Numbered from the stretch's first letter, positions 34,674 through 44,578 are shown. The stretch: 64,000 nt of DNA from Clostridium beijerinckii HUN142 (GCF_000621745.1 NZ_KK211338.1:124339-188338); one strand, 5' to 3'. The notes: generated by a model not told the origin, from the sequence alone. A program made the numbers and translations.

Positions 34674-36506
34674 ATGAAGAAGTATATTTTTTTGTTAATT
34701 TTTGCTTTATGCATAATGTCTTTTGCGATAGAAGAAGATGTGTCAGCAAAAGAAATAATAACAGAAACACCAAATGTAATAGTACTTAAAGGAACAGATG
34801 AAACTAAGGATGGATTTCCAGTTTATGAACCTATGGATGACGATAAATTATTTATGGATATTTACAACAAATCTTTTATAAAGAAATCAGTTGAACTTTA
34901 TGGGCAGGCTTTGCAATATTCTAATTTAGAAAGTAATGATATATATTTTGCCTTTAGAGAAAACTCAGGATGCTATGGAAGGATTGGTTTTTATCTAAAA
35001 AAGAATGGACATCTTTATGATAAGACAAAATCACCTTATATTGAACTTTCTAGTGAGCAATTGGAAAGGTACAATGACCTTGAATCAATAACACAAATTT
35101 TGCCTCATGAAATGGGACATGTTCTGCAGCAAATTACTACATCCAATAATAAGAATATGAATCAAAATGTAGTAGATATGCATTATTCAAATATACAAAC
35201 AGAATATAGCACTGCGTTTAGTGAAGGGTTTGGAGAGCATTTTGAAGTTATTTCACGAATGTATGAAGAAAATAATGAAATTAAAAATGGAATCTATGAA
35301 GATATAGAAAGAACAAAGAATAGTACTAAATCTGTAGTAAATAGTGGATCTAGAGATTTTACATTGCCCTTAAGATTAGATTATTATAGAGAAGTATCAC
35401 GATTTTGGCAGCAAAAGTATGAAAATTTAAAGAGGCATGAACTTGGGTTAAATGGAGAGGGTAAATATAAAAATTTAAGTTATGATTTTATGGATCCTGA
35501 GAAATCAATTTTATATAGAAATATGGGACTTCATCAAGATAAGACTAAGATGAAAAGTTTAGAGCAGAGTTTATCTACGGAAATAGTTGTTTCTAATTTC
35601 TTTATTAAGCTTATAACAACTGATACTGGAGAGCTAAATGAAAGATATTATAAGGTTTTTAATGTTTTCAATAAGTATTTAAATAAGGATAGTAAACCAC
35701 AATTGATAGAATTTGTTAGTGGATATATAAAGGAATATCCTAAGGAAAAGGAGAGGATATTACAGATATTTAAAGATAGTACAGGTCATGATTTTACTGA
35801 AGAATGTGCTCCAGAAATATGGTGTATTAGTGAAGGGGAACATAGCAATATTATTTTTGATCAATTTAGAGGTCTTAAGTTTCCATATTATATATTTAAT
35901 ATAAATACCTGCGAAAAAGAAGATTTACTCAAACTAAAGGGTATAAGTAAAAGTGATGCAGAAGGAATAATTGCATATAGAGATAAAAATAATGGATTTA
36001 AAAATGCTGATGAAATCTCACATATTGAAGGGGTAAGCTATAAAGCCATAGAAATATTAAAAAATAGCATTAGCAAAGAGCAGATTGAAAAGGTAACAAG
36101 TACTGTGAATGAAAGTAAATTTGAAAAGAGTTTTTCTACTATATTTATAGCTAACCTTAAACATTTAATATCAAGAACTATGATGTGGTTTGTAATTTTT
36201 TTCATAACTTATTACTTATTTGTTATGAAAGCTTCATTTAAAAGTAAAAAGAACATTGTTATAGCTGCTATTAAGAAATTCTTTAAACTAGTGCTTTATG
36301 TATTAATAGGGTTTATGGCTGTAGCAGTTAGTAGTATTATTATAATAGGAAATAAAACTTTAAATCCTATAATAATTTTTATTACAGTGATTTGTATATG
36401 TGAAGGTATAACACTTTTAACAACAAGAAAGGACAAGCTTAAGGTAAGAGATAGTATTATATCAACCTTAATGATGATTCCAATAATTATATATTCACAA
36501 TATTAA
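34674..36506 (+). CDS. Membrane-anchored HExxH metalloprotease-like protein with ComEA-type HhH domain
   Basis: A 610-residue exported protein. The signal peptide ends near 'EDVSA|KE' (residue 25). 'ILPHEMGHVLQQI' (HExxH at 145-149) followed 35 residues later by 'AFSEGFGEHFEV' (E184/E188) gives a gluzincin-like zinc site. At about 408-465, 'FNINTCEKEDLLKLKGISKSDAEGIIAYRDKNNGFKNADEISHIEGVSYKAIEIL' is a helix-hairpin-helix pair like that of ComEA. About four membrane helices close the protein. I know no characterised protein with this order. It is followed by a two-component system 91 bases downstream, so it may be that system's sensor partner or target. The start is ATG after AAAGGAG. Confidence 0.75.
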   Translation: MKKYIFLLIFALCIMSFAIEEDVSAKEIITETPNVIVLKGTDETKDGFPVYEPMDDDKLFMDIYNKSFIKKSVELYGQALQYSNLESNDIYFAFRENSGCYGRIGFYLKKNGHLYDKTKSPYIELSSEQLERYNDLESITQILPHEMGHVLQQITTSNNKNMNQNVVDMHYSNIQTEYSTAFSEGFGEHFEVISRMYEENNEIKNGIYEDIERTKNSTKSVVNSGSRDFTLPLRLDYYREVSRFWQQKYENLKRHELGLNGEGKYKNLSYDFMDPEKSILYRNMGLHQDKTKMKSLEQSLSTEIVVSNFFIKLITTDTGELNERYYKVFNVFNKYLNKDSKPQLIEFVSGYIKEYPKEKERILQIFKDSTGHDFTEECAPEIWCISEGEHSNIIFDQFRGLKFPYYIFNINTCEKEDLLKLKGISKSDAEGIIAYRDKNNGFKNADEISHIEGVSYKAIEILKNSISKEQIEKVTSTVNESKFEKSFSTIFIANLKHLISRTMMWFVIFFITYYLFVMKASFKSKKNIVIAAIKKFFKLVLYVLIGFMAVAVSSIIIIGNKTLNPIIIFITVICICEGITLLTTRKDKLKVRDSIISTLMMIPIIIYSQY

Positions 36507-36597
36507 ATACATTAGAAAGATAGCAGGTCGGTATCTATAATTAAGATTGTAATATTGATTTGCTATTTTAATTTAGATACTAAAGGAGGAATTCTAA

Positions 36598-37287
36598 GTG
36601 CTAAACCCCACCATATTAGTAGTTGATGATGAAAAGGAAATTAGGGAGCTTATAGAAATCTATTTAAAAAATGAAGGATATAATGTAATTACAGCAGAAG
36701 ATGGACTTAGAGCACTGGATATAGCAAAGAAAAATACAATTCATCTTATCGTTCTTGATATTATGCTGCCCAATATTGATGGAATACAAGTTTGCAGAAA
36801 CATAAGAGAATACTTAGATGTTCCTATTATAATGCTGTCAGCAAAGAGAGAAGATAATGATAAAATTTTAGGTATAATTACTGGTGCTGATGATTATATA
36901 GCCAAGCCGTTTAATCCTTTAGAACTTGTTGTAAGAGTAAAAGCTCAACTAAGAAGATACCTTAAGACTACTACACTGCCTAAAAATGATGAAATAGTAA
37001 TTGATGATTTGGCAATTAATTCAGATACGCATCGAGTTACAATAGGAGATAAGGAAATAAAGTTTACAGGTAAGGAATTTGAGATACTAAAATTGTTGGC
37101 AGAAAATAAAAATGTGGTGTTTAGCAGTAGAAAGATATATGAAAGTGTATGGAATGAAGAGTTTTATGAATCGGATTCTACGATTATGACTCATATAAAA
37201 AATATAAGAGAAAAGCTTGGGGATAATGTAAAAAATCCTAAGTATATAAAAACTGTATGGGGAGTTGGGTATAAAATTGAAGGGTAA
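36598..37287 (+). CDS. VanR-like OmpR-family response regulator
   Basis: A 229-residue regulator. Receiver 'VVDDEKEI', phospho-acceptor D54 in 'LIVLDIMLPNIDG', 'YIAKPF', then a winged helix ending 'DSTIMTHIKNIREKLGD....YIKTVWGVGYKIEG'. The start codon is GTG at 36598, seven bases after AAAGGAGGA. The kinase gene overlaps its 3' end. By position it should control the metalloprotease upstream. The broken regulator at 23020 is a close relative. Confidence 0.9.
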   Translation: MLNPTILVVDDEKEIRELIEIYLKNEGYNVITAEDGLRALDIAKKNTIHLIVLDIMLPNIDGIQVCRNIREYLDVPIIMLSAKREDNDKILGIITGADDYIAKPFNPLELVVRVKAQLRRYLKTTTLPKNDEIVIDDLAINSDTHRVTIGDKEIKFTGKEFEILKLLAENKNVVFSSRKIYESVWNEEFYESDSTIMTHIKNIREKLGDNVKNPKYIKTVWGVGYKIEG

Positions 37288-38626
37288 AAATTTGGGGGGA
37301 ATTAGGTTTACATTTCTTGTTATCTTTTTAGTATCCTTAATTTTAAGTATAGTAATTACTCTTGTTATAAATGATAGTTGGAGAGATGAGCAAACAGATT
37401 ATTCAAATCAAATAAGGAATTTTACTCATAGTTGTAAGGAAATATATAAAGAAATACATGAAAGCATAAATAATGATGAAAAACTTCAAGAGATTGTAAG
37501 TAGAGATATAATTAAATACAAAGTATTTATAGTTGATAAACAAGGAAAAGTGCTATTTAGTCCTGAAAATGGTGGTGTAAAGCAGTTTGATATAAATAAA
37601 ATCTTAAGTGAGCAATACAAATCTAACTTTGATAAAAATAACATAATGTACTATGATATAAAATCCTTGGGGGAAGATAGATATATTGTAGTTTCAGATG
37701 TTTTATACAAAGGAGATATTTCAGCTTCAACCCTTTTTCCTTTAGCAATATTAATATTTGTAGCTTTATTCTCATTATTAAGTTATGGAAAGGTAAAGTA
37801 TATAAATAGTCTGTCAAAAGGACTTGTAGAAATATCAAAAGGAAATTTAAATTATAGAGTTAAAGTGAAGGGAAGAGATGAGCTAGCTATTCTCGGAAAA
37901 AATATAAATTATATGGCTGAAGAACTAATGAATTTAAAAGAGAAAGAAAAGAAGATTGAAAAAAATAAAGACAGACTTATAGTAAGTGTATCCCATGATT
38001 TAAGAACACCATTAACATCAATTATTGGTTACATAAAATTGATAAAAGAGAATTATAAAGTAAAAGATGACATAAGCAAGTATATTGATATAATTGATAA
38101 TAAGTCGAATAGGTTAGAAGAGTTAATAAATGATCTTTTTGAATACACAAAACTTACATCTTGCAATATTAAACTTGAAAAGATGGATATTTCATTAAAT
38201 GAGCTTATGAGACAAGTTGTAGAGGGAATGATAGCTGTATGTAACCAAAATGATTTGAATATTTTATTTGAAGCACCAAATGAAGATTTAAATGTAAATG
38301 TAGATCCAGCAAAGATGGTAAGAGTCTTTGAAAATATAATTTCTAATGCTATAAGGTACAGTAATAAGAAAAGTGACATAAATATAAAGATTCTTAAAAC
38401 TGAAAATAGAGCAATGGTAAGCATTGAAAATGAAGGTAAGCCTATAAAAGAAGATGAACTTAATAAAATTTTTGATATGTTTTATAGAACCGATGAATCA
38501 AGAAATAATCGAACTGGAGGCTCAGGGATTGGACTTTCAATCGCTAAAAGTATTGTAGAGCTACATGGAGGCAAGATATGGGCAGAATGTGAAAGTAATA
38601 AAATATGTATTTATGTATTGATATAA
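37277..38626 (+). CDS. Sensor histidine kinase with extracellular sensor domain
   Basis: About 449 residues. One membrane helix (about 13-31), an extracellular region of about 115 residues, a second helix (about 151-170), HAMP ('SKGLVEISKGNLNYRVKVKGRDE'), dimerisation helix with H240 in 'VSVSHDLRTPLTSIIGY', N box 'NIISNAIRYS', G1-like 'IENEGKPI' and G2 'GGSGIGLSIAKSI'. The start is uncertain: TTG at 37265, 37277 or 37292 are all possible, and the last is best placed for the weak GAAGGG site. It is translated in overlap with the regulator and ends just before a repeat copy. Confidence 0.88.
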   Translation: MKGKNLGGIRFTFLVIFLVSLILSIVITLVINDSWRDEQTDYSNQIRNFTHSCKEIYKEIHESINNDEKLQEIVSRDIIKYKVFIVDKQGKVLFSPENGGVKQFDINKILSEQYKSNFDKNNIMYYDIKSLGEDRYIVVSDVLYKGDISASTLFPLAILIFVALFSLLSYGKVKYINSLSKGLVEISKGNLNYRVKVKGRDELAILGKNINYMAEELMNLKEKEKKIEKNKDRLIVSVSHDLRTPLTSIIGYIKLIKENYKVKDDISKYIDIIDNKSNRLEELINDLFEYTKLTSCNIKLEKMDISLNELMRQVVEGMIAVCNQNDLNILFEAPNEDLNVNVDPAKMVRVFENIISNAIRYSNKKSDINIKILKTENRAMVSIENEGKPIKEDELNKIFDMFYRTDESRNNRTGGSGIGLSIAKSIVELHGGKIWAECESNKICIYVLI

Positions 38627-38634
38627 TTATATAA

Positions 38635-38730
38635 AGTGGTGGATTTAAAAGGTTATGATTCGCCTCTAAAATGAACCCCACGAAAATCAAATTGTTAGAT
38701 TTTCGCGGGTTATTTCAGTTTATAGACATT
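38635..38730 (+). repeat. ssrA-3'-end-like repeat, type B
   Basis: Head GTGGATTTAAAAGGTTATGA then TTCGCCTCTAAAATGAA aligns with the tmRNA 3' end. The hairpin AACCCCACGAAAATC/GATTTTCGCGGGTT (38674-38711) and tail ATTTCAGTTTATAGACATTT match the ssrA terminator and tail. Confidence 0.8.
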
Positions 38731-38865
38731 TAGAGAAAGACATTACTATAAAAATATATTAAAAAGTAGCAATAGAAAAGTATTTTAGAATTAGCAAAGA
38801 TGAACTATATACAAATGATGTAGGACTTTAATTAAAAATATTGATAGTATTCTCCCTTTTGCTTC

Positions 38866-39768
38866 TTAAAAATAACAATCAAATCCGTTTTCAACGAATA
38901 TATTTTTATACTCTAATAGATCTTCTTCATGAAGTTGTTGCGTATTTTGGAAAGTATATGGTTTGTTCAGGAGTTCGTATTTTTTCTGACCAAATTGATG
39001 AAATGGAAGTAAGTTTACTTTCTTAGCATTAACGGACTCAAGTAATTTACAAAATTCTTTAGCATCTTCTAAGCTAGAGTTTATGTTTGGAATGACAGGA
39101 ATACGAATAATGACATCTTTATCGTTATCTATAGCAATTTTCAAATTTTCAATAATTAAATCATTATAAACATTTGTTACTTTAAAATGCTTTTCTCTAT
39201 CATAGTGTTTTATATCAAATAATAATAAATCTACATTATCTATAAAACTTGAGAATATTTCATTTGAAGTATAGCCCGTAGTTTCAATTGCTGTGTGTAT
39301 ATTTTTTTCTTTTAAAACCTTTAAAAGCTGTGATGCAAATTCATGATGCATTAATACTTCGCCACCAGATAAAGTAACGCCACCATTTGATTCTTCATAA
39401 AACATTTCATCTTTCATAACTTCATTCATAACATGAGAAAGGGTTAAAAATTCACCTTCTGCTGAAAGAGCTTTATGAGGACAGGAATTTTTACAAGCAA
39501 AACAAGAAATACAGTTGTTAGAATCAATTTTTATATGATTATCATTTAAGGAAATAGCATTATTTTTACAAACGTCTATACAATGAAGACATTGTGTGCA
39601 CTTAGTTTTATCACATATGATTTGTATCTTACTATCTTGAGATTCTGGATTTGAACACCATAGGCAACTTAAGGGGCAGCCCTTGAAAAAAACTACAGTT
39701 CTGATTCCAGGACCATCGTGTATGCTGTATTTTTGAATATTGAAAATGCAAGCCTTTATATCTTTCAT
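38866..39768 (-). CDS. Glycyl-radical enzyme activating protein (PflA-type radical SAM)
   Basis: A 300-residue activase that installs the glycyl radical on the enzyme at 41118. The radical SAM triad is in 'FKGCPLSCLWCSNPES' (CxxxCxxC). Two extra ferredoxin-type clusters follow in 'CDKTKCTQCLHCIDVC' and 'CISCFACKNSCPHKA', as in activases of dehydratase-type or PFL2-type glycyl radical enzymes rather than true PflA. 'GGVTLSGGEVLMH' is the SAM-binding GGE region. The start is the ATG at 39768 after GGGGGTG. It is divergent from deoR, with a GTTTC-type palindrome in the gap. Confidence 0.92.
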   Translation of the reverse strand: MKDIKACIFNIQKYSIHDGPGIRTVVFFKGCPLSCLWCSNPESQDSKIQIICDKTKCTQCLHCIDVCKNNAISLNDNHIKIDSNNCISCFACKNSCPHKALSAEGEFLTLSHVMNEVMKDEMFYEESNGGVTLSGGEVLMHHEFASQLLKVLKEKNIHTAIETTGYTSNEIFSSFIDNVDLLLFDIKHYDREKHFKVTNVYNDLIIENLKIAIDNDKDVIIRIPVIPNINSSLEDAKEFCKLLESVNAKKVNLLPFHQFGQKKYELLNKPYTFQNTQQLHEEDLLEYKNIFVENGFDCYF

Positions 39769-39883
39769 AAAAACACCCCCATATAGTAAAAGCAAGATTA
39801 GTATTATGATTGAACCGGAATAATTTAAGTTTCAATTGATGATTCAATGTTAACATGAAAAAATATAAGTGTAAATAAAAAAA

Positions 39884-39897
39884 GTTTCGTTTGAAAT
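39884..39897. promoter_or_regulatory. Candidate DeoR operator between activase and deoR
   Basis: GTTTCGTTTGAAAT matches the palindrome found twice before the glycyl radical enzyme, with two differences. A partial half-site GTTTCAATTGA lies at 39832-39842. The rest of the 326-bp gap (39769-40094) has no gene. Confidence 0.6.
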
Positions 39898-40094
39898 AAG
39901 TGTTGATTTCATAAGAATAATAATTTGATGTTTAATATTATTTGAAGTAGTATATAATCAATAATAAGCGGAGTTGCTTTTATTCGAAATATAAATAGTT
40001 CATTTTGTAAGTAGTTTATGATATAATTACCATTGGATTTAGGTATATAGACTAGTTATTTTTTTGAATATACCTAAGAGAAGGAGGAGTTTCT

Positions 40095-40847
40095 ATGACA
40101 AGTAGGTATACAAAGCTTCTTGAAATTGTCAATGAAAACAAGCGTATAGAAGTCAGTAAATTATCAGAGCTTTTAAATGTATCTCAAGTGACTATACGTA
40201 AAGATCTTGGTGCATTAGAAGAAAAAGGATTATTGAAGCGTGAACATGGATATGCTGTTATGACTTCAAGTGATGATATTAACAGTAGGTTAGCTTTTAA
40301 TTATGATATAAAAAGAAAAATAGCACAATTGGCAAGTAAACTTGTAAATGATGGTGAAACAGTTATGATCGAATCAGGATCGTCTTGTGCCTTACTTGCA
40401 GAAGAACTTGCATATAACAAAAGGGATATAACTGTGATCACCAACTCTACATTTATTGCAAACTATATTAGAGAAGGAAATGCGAAAGTAGTGTTACTTG
40501 GGGGAGATTACCAGCCAGAATCTCAGGTATCAGTAGGCCCTCTTACAAGAAAATGTGTGAAAGATTTTTTTGTAGATAAATTGTTTATTGGGACTGATGG
40601 TTATAATTCTAAAATAGGGTTTACAGGAAAAAACTTAATGCGTACAGAAACGGTAAAAGCCATGGCTGAAAGTTCTAATAAAATTATAATATTAACAGAA
40701 TCATCAAAGTTCTCTGAGCGTGGAGTAGTAGCTCAATTTAGGGCAGAAGAAATAAGCTATTTATTTACAGATACTAATATTACGGAAGATGTTTTAGAAA
40801 GTTTAAAGAAGGAAAAAGTGGATGTTCAAATGGTAAGTGTAAGTTAA
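40095..40847 (+). CDS. DeoR-family transcriptional repressor
   Basis: A 250-residue regulator. The N-terminal DeoR HTH 'RYTKLLEIVNENKRIEVSKLSELLNVSQVTIRKDLGALEEKGLLKREHG' is followed by the sugar-phosphate-binding DeoRC domain ('VMIESGSSCALLAEELA', 'ITVITNSTFIANYI', 'LLGGDYQPESQVSVGP', 'FIGTDGYNSKIGFTG'). It most likely represses the activase, glycyl radical enzyme and aldolase genes through the GTTTCAAATGAAAC sites and releases them on binding a phosphorylated sugar. The start is ATG after GAAGGAGGAG. Confidence 0.92.
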   Translation: MTSRYTKLLEIVNENKRIEVSKLSELLNVSQVTIRKDLGALEEKGLLKREHGYAVMTSSDDINSRLAFNYDIKRKIAQLASKLVNDGETVMIESGSSCALLAEELAYNKRDITVITNSTFIANYIREGNAKVVLLGGDYQPESQVSVGPLTRKCVKDFFVDKLFIGTDGYNSKIGFTGKNLMRTETVKAMAESSNKIIILTESSKFSERGVVAQFRAEEISYLFTDTNITEDVLESLKKEKVDVQMVSVS

Positions 40848-40994
40848 TATGGTTTATATGAATCAATCGTAGTATAGGAAATTATAAGATACATAGGTAT
40901 AGTATTTACTTCAATGAGTAAAAATTATAATCTATGTATTTTTTATGTTTTAATTAATAAAAATTTGTAATTCATTTCGAAAATAATCATATAG

Positions 40995-41008
40995 GTTTCA
41001 AATGAAAC
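40995..41008. promoter_or_regulatory. DeoR operator site 1
   Basis: GTTTCAAATGAAAC: six-base arms around AA, immediately upstream of the -35 box. Confidence 0.8.
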
Positions 41009-41015
41009 AAAAATA

Positions 41016-41043
41016 TTGACAAAGGATATTGTTGATATATAAT
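41016..41043 (+). promoter_or_regulatory. Promoter of glycyl radical enzyme gene
   Basis: TTGACA (41016-41021), 16-bp spacer, TATAAT (41038-41043): near-consensus sigma-A, framed by two identical-core operators. Confidence 0.85.
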
Positions 41044-41067
41044 TGAGTTATGAAAGAAAATAAAATA

Positions 41068-41081
41068 GTTTCAAATGAAAA
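41068..41081. promoter_or_regulatory. DeoR operator site 2
   Basis: GTTTCAAATGAAAA, 73 bp (about seven turns) from site 1, just downstream of the transcription start. Together they bracket the promoter. Confidence 0.78.
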
Positions 41082-41117
41082 TGGGAAATAAGTACTTGAA
41101 ATGAAGGGAGAATATTT

Positions 41118-43523
41118 ATGAATCATTTTGGAGAATTGACAGATAGAATGCATAATTTCAGAGAGGAATTATTAAATGCAAAATCTATGGTGAGTGTAGA
41201 AAGAGCTAAACTTACTACGGAAAGTTACAAAGAACACGCTGATAAGCCAATGGTATTACGTAGAGCATTATGCTTAGAAAATATACTAAAAAATATGAGT
41301 ATATTTATTGAAGATAACTCAATAATTGCAGGAAATCAAGCAGAATCAAATCGCTCAGCTCCTATTTTTCCTGAATATGCAATGGATTGGGTTATAGATG
41401 AACTTGATGAATTTGAAAAACGTGCAGGTGATATATTTTACATTACTGAAGAAAGTAAGAAAGTTTTAAGAGAAATAGCACCTTTTTGGGAGCATAAAAC
41501 TTTAAAAGACAGAGGTCTTGCAGGGATGCCTGCTGAAAGTAGAGTTTTTTATGATTTAGGTATTATAAAAGCAGAAGGTAATATTACTTCAGGGGATGCT
41601 CATATAGCGGTAAATTATGAAACTGTATTAAACCTTGGATTAATAAATTATAAAGAAAGAACAGAAAAGAAATTAAAGGGATTGGATCTTACAGATTATA
41701 GGAATTTAAATAGGTCTTATTTTTATAGAGCAATTTTAATAGTACTTGATGCGGTAACAGCTTTTGCAAAACGTTATGCAGATTTAGCATTAGAATTAGC
41801 AGAAAAAGAATCTGATGTAAGTAGAAAAGAAGAATTACTTGAAATGTCAAGAATATTGAATAAGGTTCCATATTATCCAGCAGAAACTTTCAAGGAAGCA
41901 GTTCAATCCTTATGGATAATTCACTTAGTTTTGCAAATTGAATCAAATGGACATTCACTTTCATATGGAAGAATGGATCAATATTTAAATCCTTTCTATG
42001 AAAAAGATTTAAAACTTGGAAAGATTACTGAAGATAGTGCTACTGAATTATTAACAAACTTGTGGCTTAAGACCTTTACAATAAATAAGATAAGAAGCTG
42101 GTCACATACGCGTTTTAGTGCAGGTAGTCCGCTATATCAAAATGTCACAGTTGGAGGACAGACTGTAGATAAAAAAGATGCAGTAAATCCATTAAGCTAC
42201 TTGATTCTAAAGAGTGTTGCTGAGACAAAATTACCACAACCTAACTTAACAGTACGTTACCATAGAGGATTATCTGATGATTTTATGAAAGAATGTATTG
42301 AAGTAGTAAGATTAGGTTTTGGAATGCCAGCCTTTAATAGTGATGAAGTTATTATTCCATCATTTATAGAAAAAGGTGTAGATGAAAAAGATGCTTATAA
42401 CTATAGTGCAATTGGATGTGTAGAAGTTGCGGTTCCGGGTAAGTGGGGTTATAGATGTACTGGAATGAGCTTTTTAAATTTCCCTAAATCATTACTAATA
42501 GCTTTAAATGATGGAGTAGATTTGCAGTCAGGAACTAAGCTTTGTGATGGTGTAGGCCACTTTAAGGATATGACGACCTTTGATGAAGTTATGAAAGCTT
42601 GGGATAAGATAATTCGTGAATTTACAAGACATAGCGTAATAATTGATAGTTGCGCAGATTTAGCAATAGAAGAAGTTACAGCAGATATATTATGCTCAGC
42701 TTTAACTGATGATTGTATTGAAAGAGGTTTGAACCTAAAAGAAGGTGGAGCAGTATATGATTTTATTAGTGATCTACAAGTAGGTATTGCGAACCTTGGA
42801 GATTCTCTTGCAGCAATTAAAAAATGCGTATTTGAAGATAAAAGTTTTACCCCAGCTGAATTATGGAATGAACTGCTTGATAATTTTGAAGGCGAAAAGG
42901 GTAAAAAGATTCAAGATATATTAATTAACGACGCTCCTAAGTATGGAAATGATGATGATTATATAGATTTATTATTAAGAGAGGCTTATGAAATCTATAT
43001 TGATGAGATAAAGAAACATAAAAATACTAGATATGGTAGAGGACCAATTGGAGGATGCTATTATGCTGGAACTTCTTCAATTTCAGCTAATGTACCACAA
43101 GGAGCAGGAACTTTAGCAACTCCAGATGGAAGAAAAGCTGGAGAGCCTTTAGCAGAAGGCTGTTCACCATCTCATGCTATGGATAAAAACGGTCCTACAG
43201 CAATATTTAAATCAGTTTCTAAATTACCAACACATGATATCACAGGTGGAGTATTATTAAATCAAAAAGTAACGCCACAAATGTTATCTAAAGAAGAGGA
43301 TAGAATGAAGCTAATTTTATTAATTAGAACGTTCTTTAATCGATTAGAGGGATTTCATGTACAATATAATGTAGTATCTAGAGATACCCTTCTTGATGCA
43401 CAAAAGAATCCGGAAAAATATAGAGATTTAATTGTTAGAGTTGCAGGATATAGCGCATTCTTTAATGTACTTTCTAAGCAAACTCAAGATGATATAATTG
43501 AAAGAACAGAACTGGTTTTATAA
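41118..43523 (+). CDS. Glycyl radical enzyme, PFL2/PflD type (not true pyruvate formate-lyase)
   Basis: An 801-residue glycyl radical enzyme. The radical site is G777 in 'VRVAGYSAFF', and the thiyl cysteine is C434 in 'YSAIGCVEVAVPGKWG'. A single Cys followed by V-E is the dehydratase/eliminase form; true PFL has adjacent cysteines. Context gives a hint: an FSA-type aldolase (43688), a DeoR repressor and a four-cluster-type activase are the companions of E. coli PflD/YbiW. That enzyme group has been linked to ring opening of 1,5-anhydroglucitol-6-phosphate, followed by aldol cleavage. I infer the same type of reaction here, but 'formate acetyltransferase 2' of unknown substrate is the safe name. 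The start is ATG after GAAGGGAG. Confidence 0.9.
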   Translation: MNHFGELTDRMHNFREELLNAKSMVSVERAKLTTESYKEHADKPMVLRRALCLENILKNMSIFIEDNSIIAGNQAESNRSAPIFPEYAMDWVIDELDEFEKRAGDIFYITEESKKVLREIAPFWEHKTLKDRGLAGMPAESRVFYDLGIIKAEGNITSGDAHIAVNYETVLNLGLINYKERTEKKLKGLDLTDYRNLNRSYFYRAILIVLDAVTAFAKRYADLALELAEKESDVSRKEELLEMSRILNKVPYYPAETFKEAVQSLWIIHLVLQIESNGHSLSYGRMDQYLNPFYEKDLKLGKITEDSATELLTNLWLKTFTINKIRSWSHTRFSAGSPLYQNVTVGGQTVDKKDAVNPLSYLILKSVAETKLPQPNLTVRYHRGLSDDFMKECIEVVRLGFGMPAFNSDEVIIPSFIEKGVDEKDAYNYSAIGCVEVAVPGKWGYRCTGMSFLNFPKSLLIALNDGVDLQSGTKLCDGVGHFKDMTTFDEVMKAWDKIIREFTRHSVIIDSCADLAIEEVTADILCSALTDDCIERGLNLKEGGAVYDFISDLQVGIANLGDSLAAIKKCVFEDKSFTPAELWNELLDNFEGEKGKKIQDILINDAPKYGNDDDYIDLLLREAYEIYIDEIKKHKNTRYGRGPIGGCYYAGTSSISANVPQGAGTLATPDGRKAGEPLAEGCSPSHAMDKNGPTAIFKSVSKLPTHDITGGVLLNQKVTPQMLSKEEDRMKLILLIRTFFNRLEGFHVQYNVVSRDTLLDAQKNPEKYRDLIVRVAGYSAFFNVLSKQTQDDIIERTELVL

Positions 43524-43687
43524 GCTGAATACTTTTTGTAAAGCTGAGACAAATTTTACACTAAGATATTTCTCAAGGTAAATATTTTCCATAGAAGAAA
43601 CTTAATTTTAAACATTAAGAACAAGATAAAACTGTTTTTGGGAAATATTCCTGGCGAATGTATGTGTTTGAAAAGGAGAGAGTTAAA

Positions 43688-44365
43688 ATGGAGTATATGT
43701 TAGATACAGCTAATATTGAAGTAATTAAAGAATGTAATGAAATTTTTCCTATAACAGGTGTTACAAGTAACCCAAGTATACTAAAAAAAGAAGGGGAAAT
43801 TGATTTCTTCAATCATTTCAAAAAGATTCGTGAAATAATAGGAATGGATAAAACACTTCATATTCAAGTTGTTGCTGAGGATTGTGAAGGAATATTAAGA
43901 GAAGCAAAAGCTATTTTAGAAAATGTTGATAATAAAGTATGTATTAAGATTCCAGTTAATGCAGAAGGATTAAAAGCAATTAAAATACTTAAAGCACAAG
44001 GAGTTTCTATAACTGCTACAGCAATTTATACAACTGCTCAAGGAATGTTAGCTATGGAAGCAGGTGCAGATTTTATTGCCCCATATTTTAATCGTATGGA
44101 AAATATGAATATTAACCCACGCGAAGTTATAAAAGCTTTTGCGGATATGATTGAAAAATATAACTACCCAACCAAAATACTTGCGGCAAGCTTTAAAAAT
44201 ATAGGTCAAGTTAATGATTCGTACGCTGCTGGAGCACAAACCGCAACAATGGCACCCGAAATCTTATTTGATGCATTAAAAATGCCAGTCATCCAAAAAG
44301 CTGTTGATGATTTTGCTACAGATTGGGAGTCAGTCTTTGGGAAAGTATCTATAGCTGATTTGTAG
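43688..44365 (+). CDS. Fructose-6-phosphate aldolase/TalC-type transaldolase
   Basis: A 225-residue class I aldolase of the FSA/MipB/TalC group. 'EYMLDTANIEVIKECNEIFPITGVTSNPSIL' opens the barrel. The Schiff-base lysine is K87 in 'KVCIKIPVNAEGLKAIK', and 'GVSITATAIYTTAQGMLAMEAGADFIAPYFNRMEN' follows. It would cleave a C6 ketose phosphate, possibly a 1-deoxyfructose-6-phosphate made through the preceding glycyl radical enzyme. The start is the ATG at 43688 after AAAGGAGAG; an upstream in-frame extension lacks a ribosome site. 164 bases separate it from the glycyl radical enzyme, with no clear promoter. Confidence 0.92.
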   Translation: MEYMLDTANIEVIKECNEIFPITGVTSNPSILKKEGEIDFFNHFKKIREIIGMDKTLHIQVVAEDCEGILREAKAILENVDNKVCIKIPVNAEGLKAIKILKAQGVSITATAIYTTAQGMLAMEAGADFIAPYFNRMENMNINPREVIKAFADMIEKYNYPTKILAASFKNIGQVNDSYAAGAQTATMAPEILFDALKMPVIQKAVDDFATDWESVFGKVSIADL

Positions 44366-44578
44366 AATTAAAAGCAAATGTTTGGTGTTCAGATTGAAAT
44401 ATTAATTAAAACTAATTATGTGAAAGCATTGATGTTATTTAAATTATAGTAAATATAGTTTGCAAAATTGAAATTGGTAACATTAACCTAATATTAATAA
44501 ATCATATGAAAGTCGAATTTCACTATACTTAAAACGTGACTATATGAATTTTTAAATCGGAAATAATAAGATAGAGAA

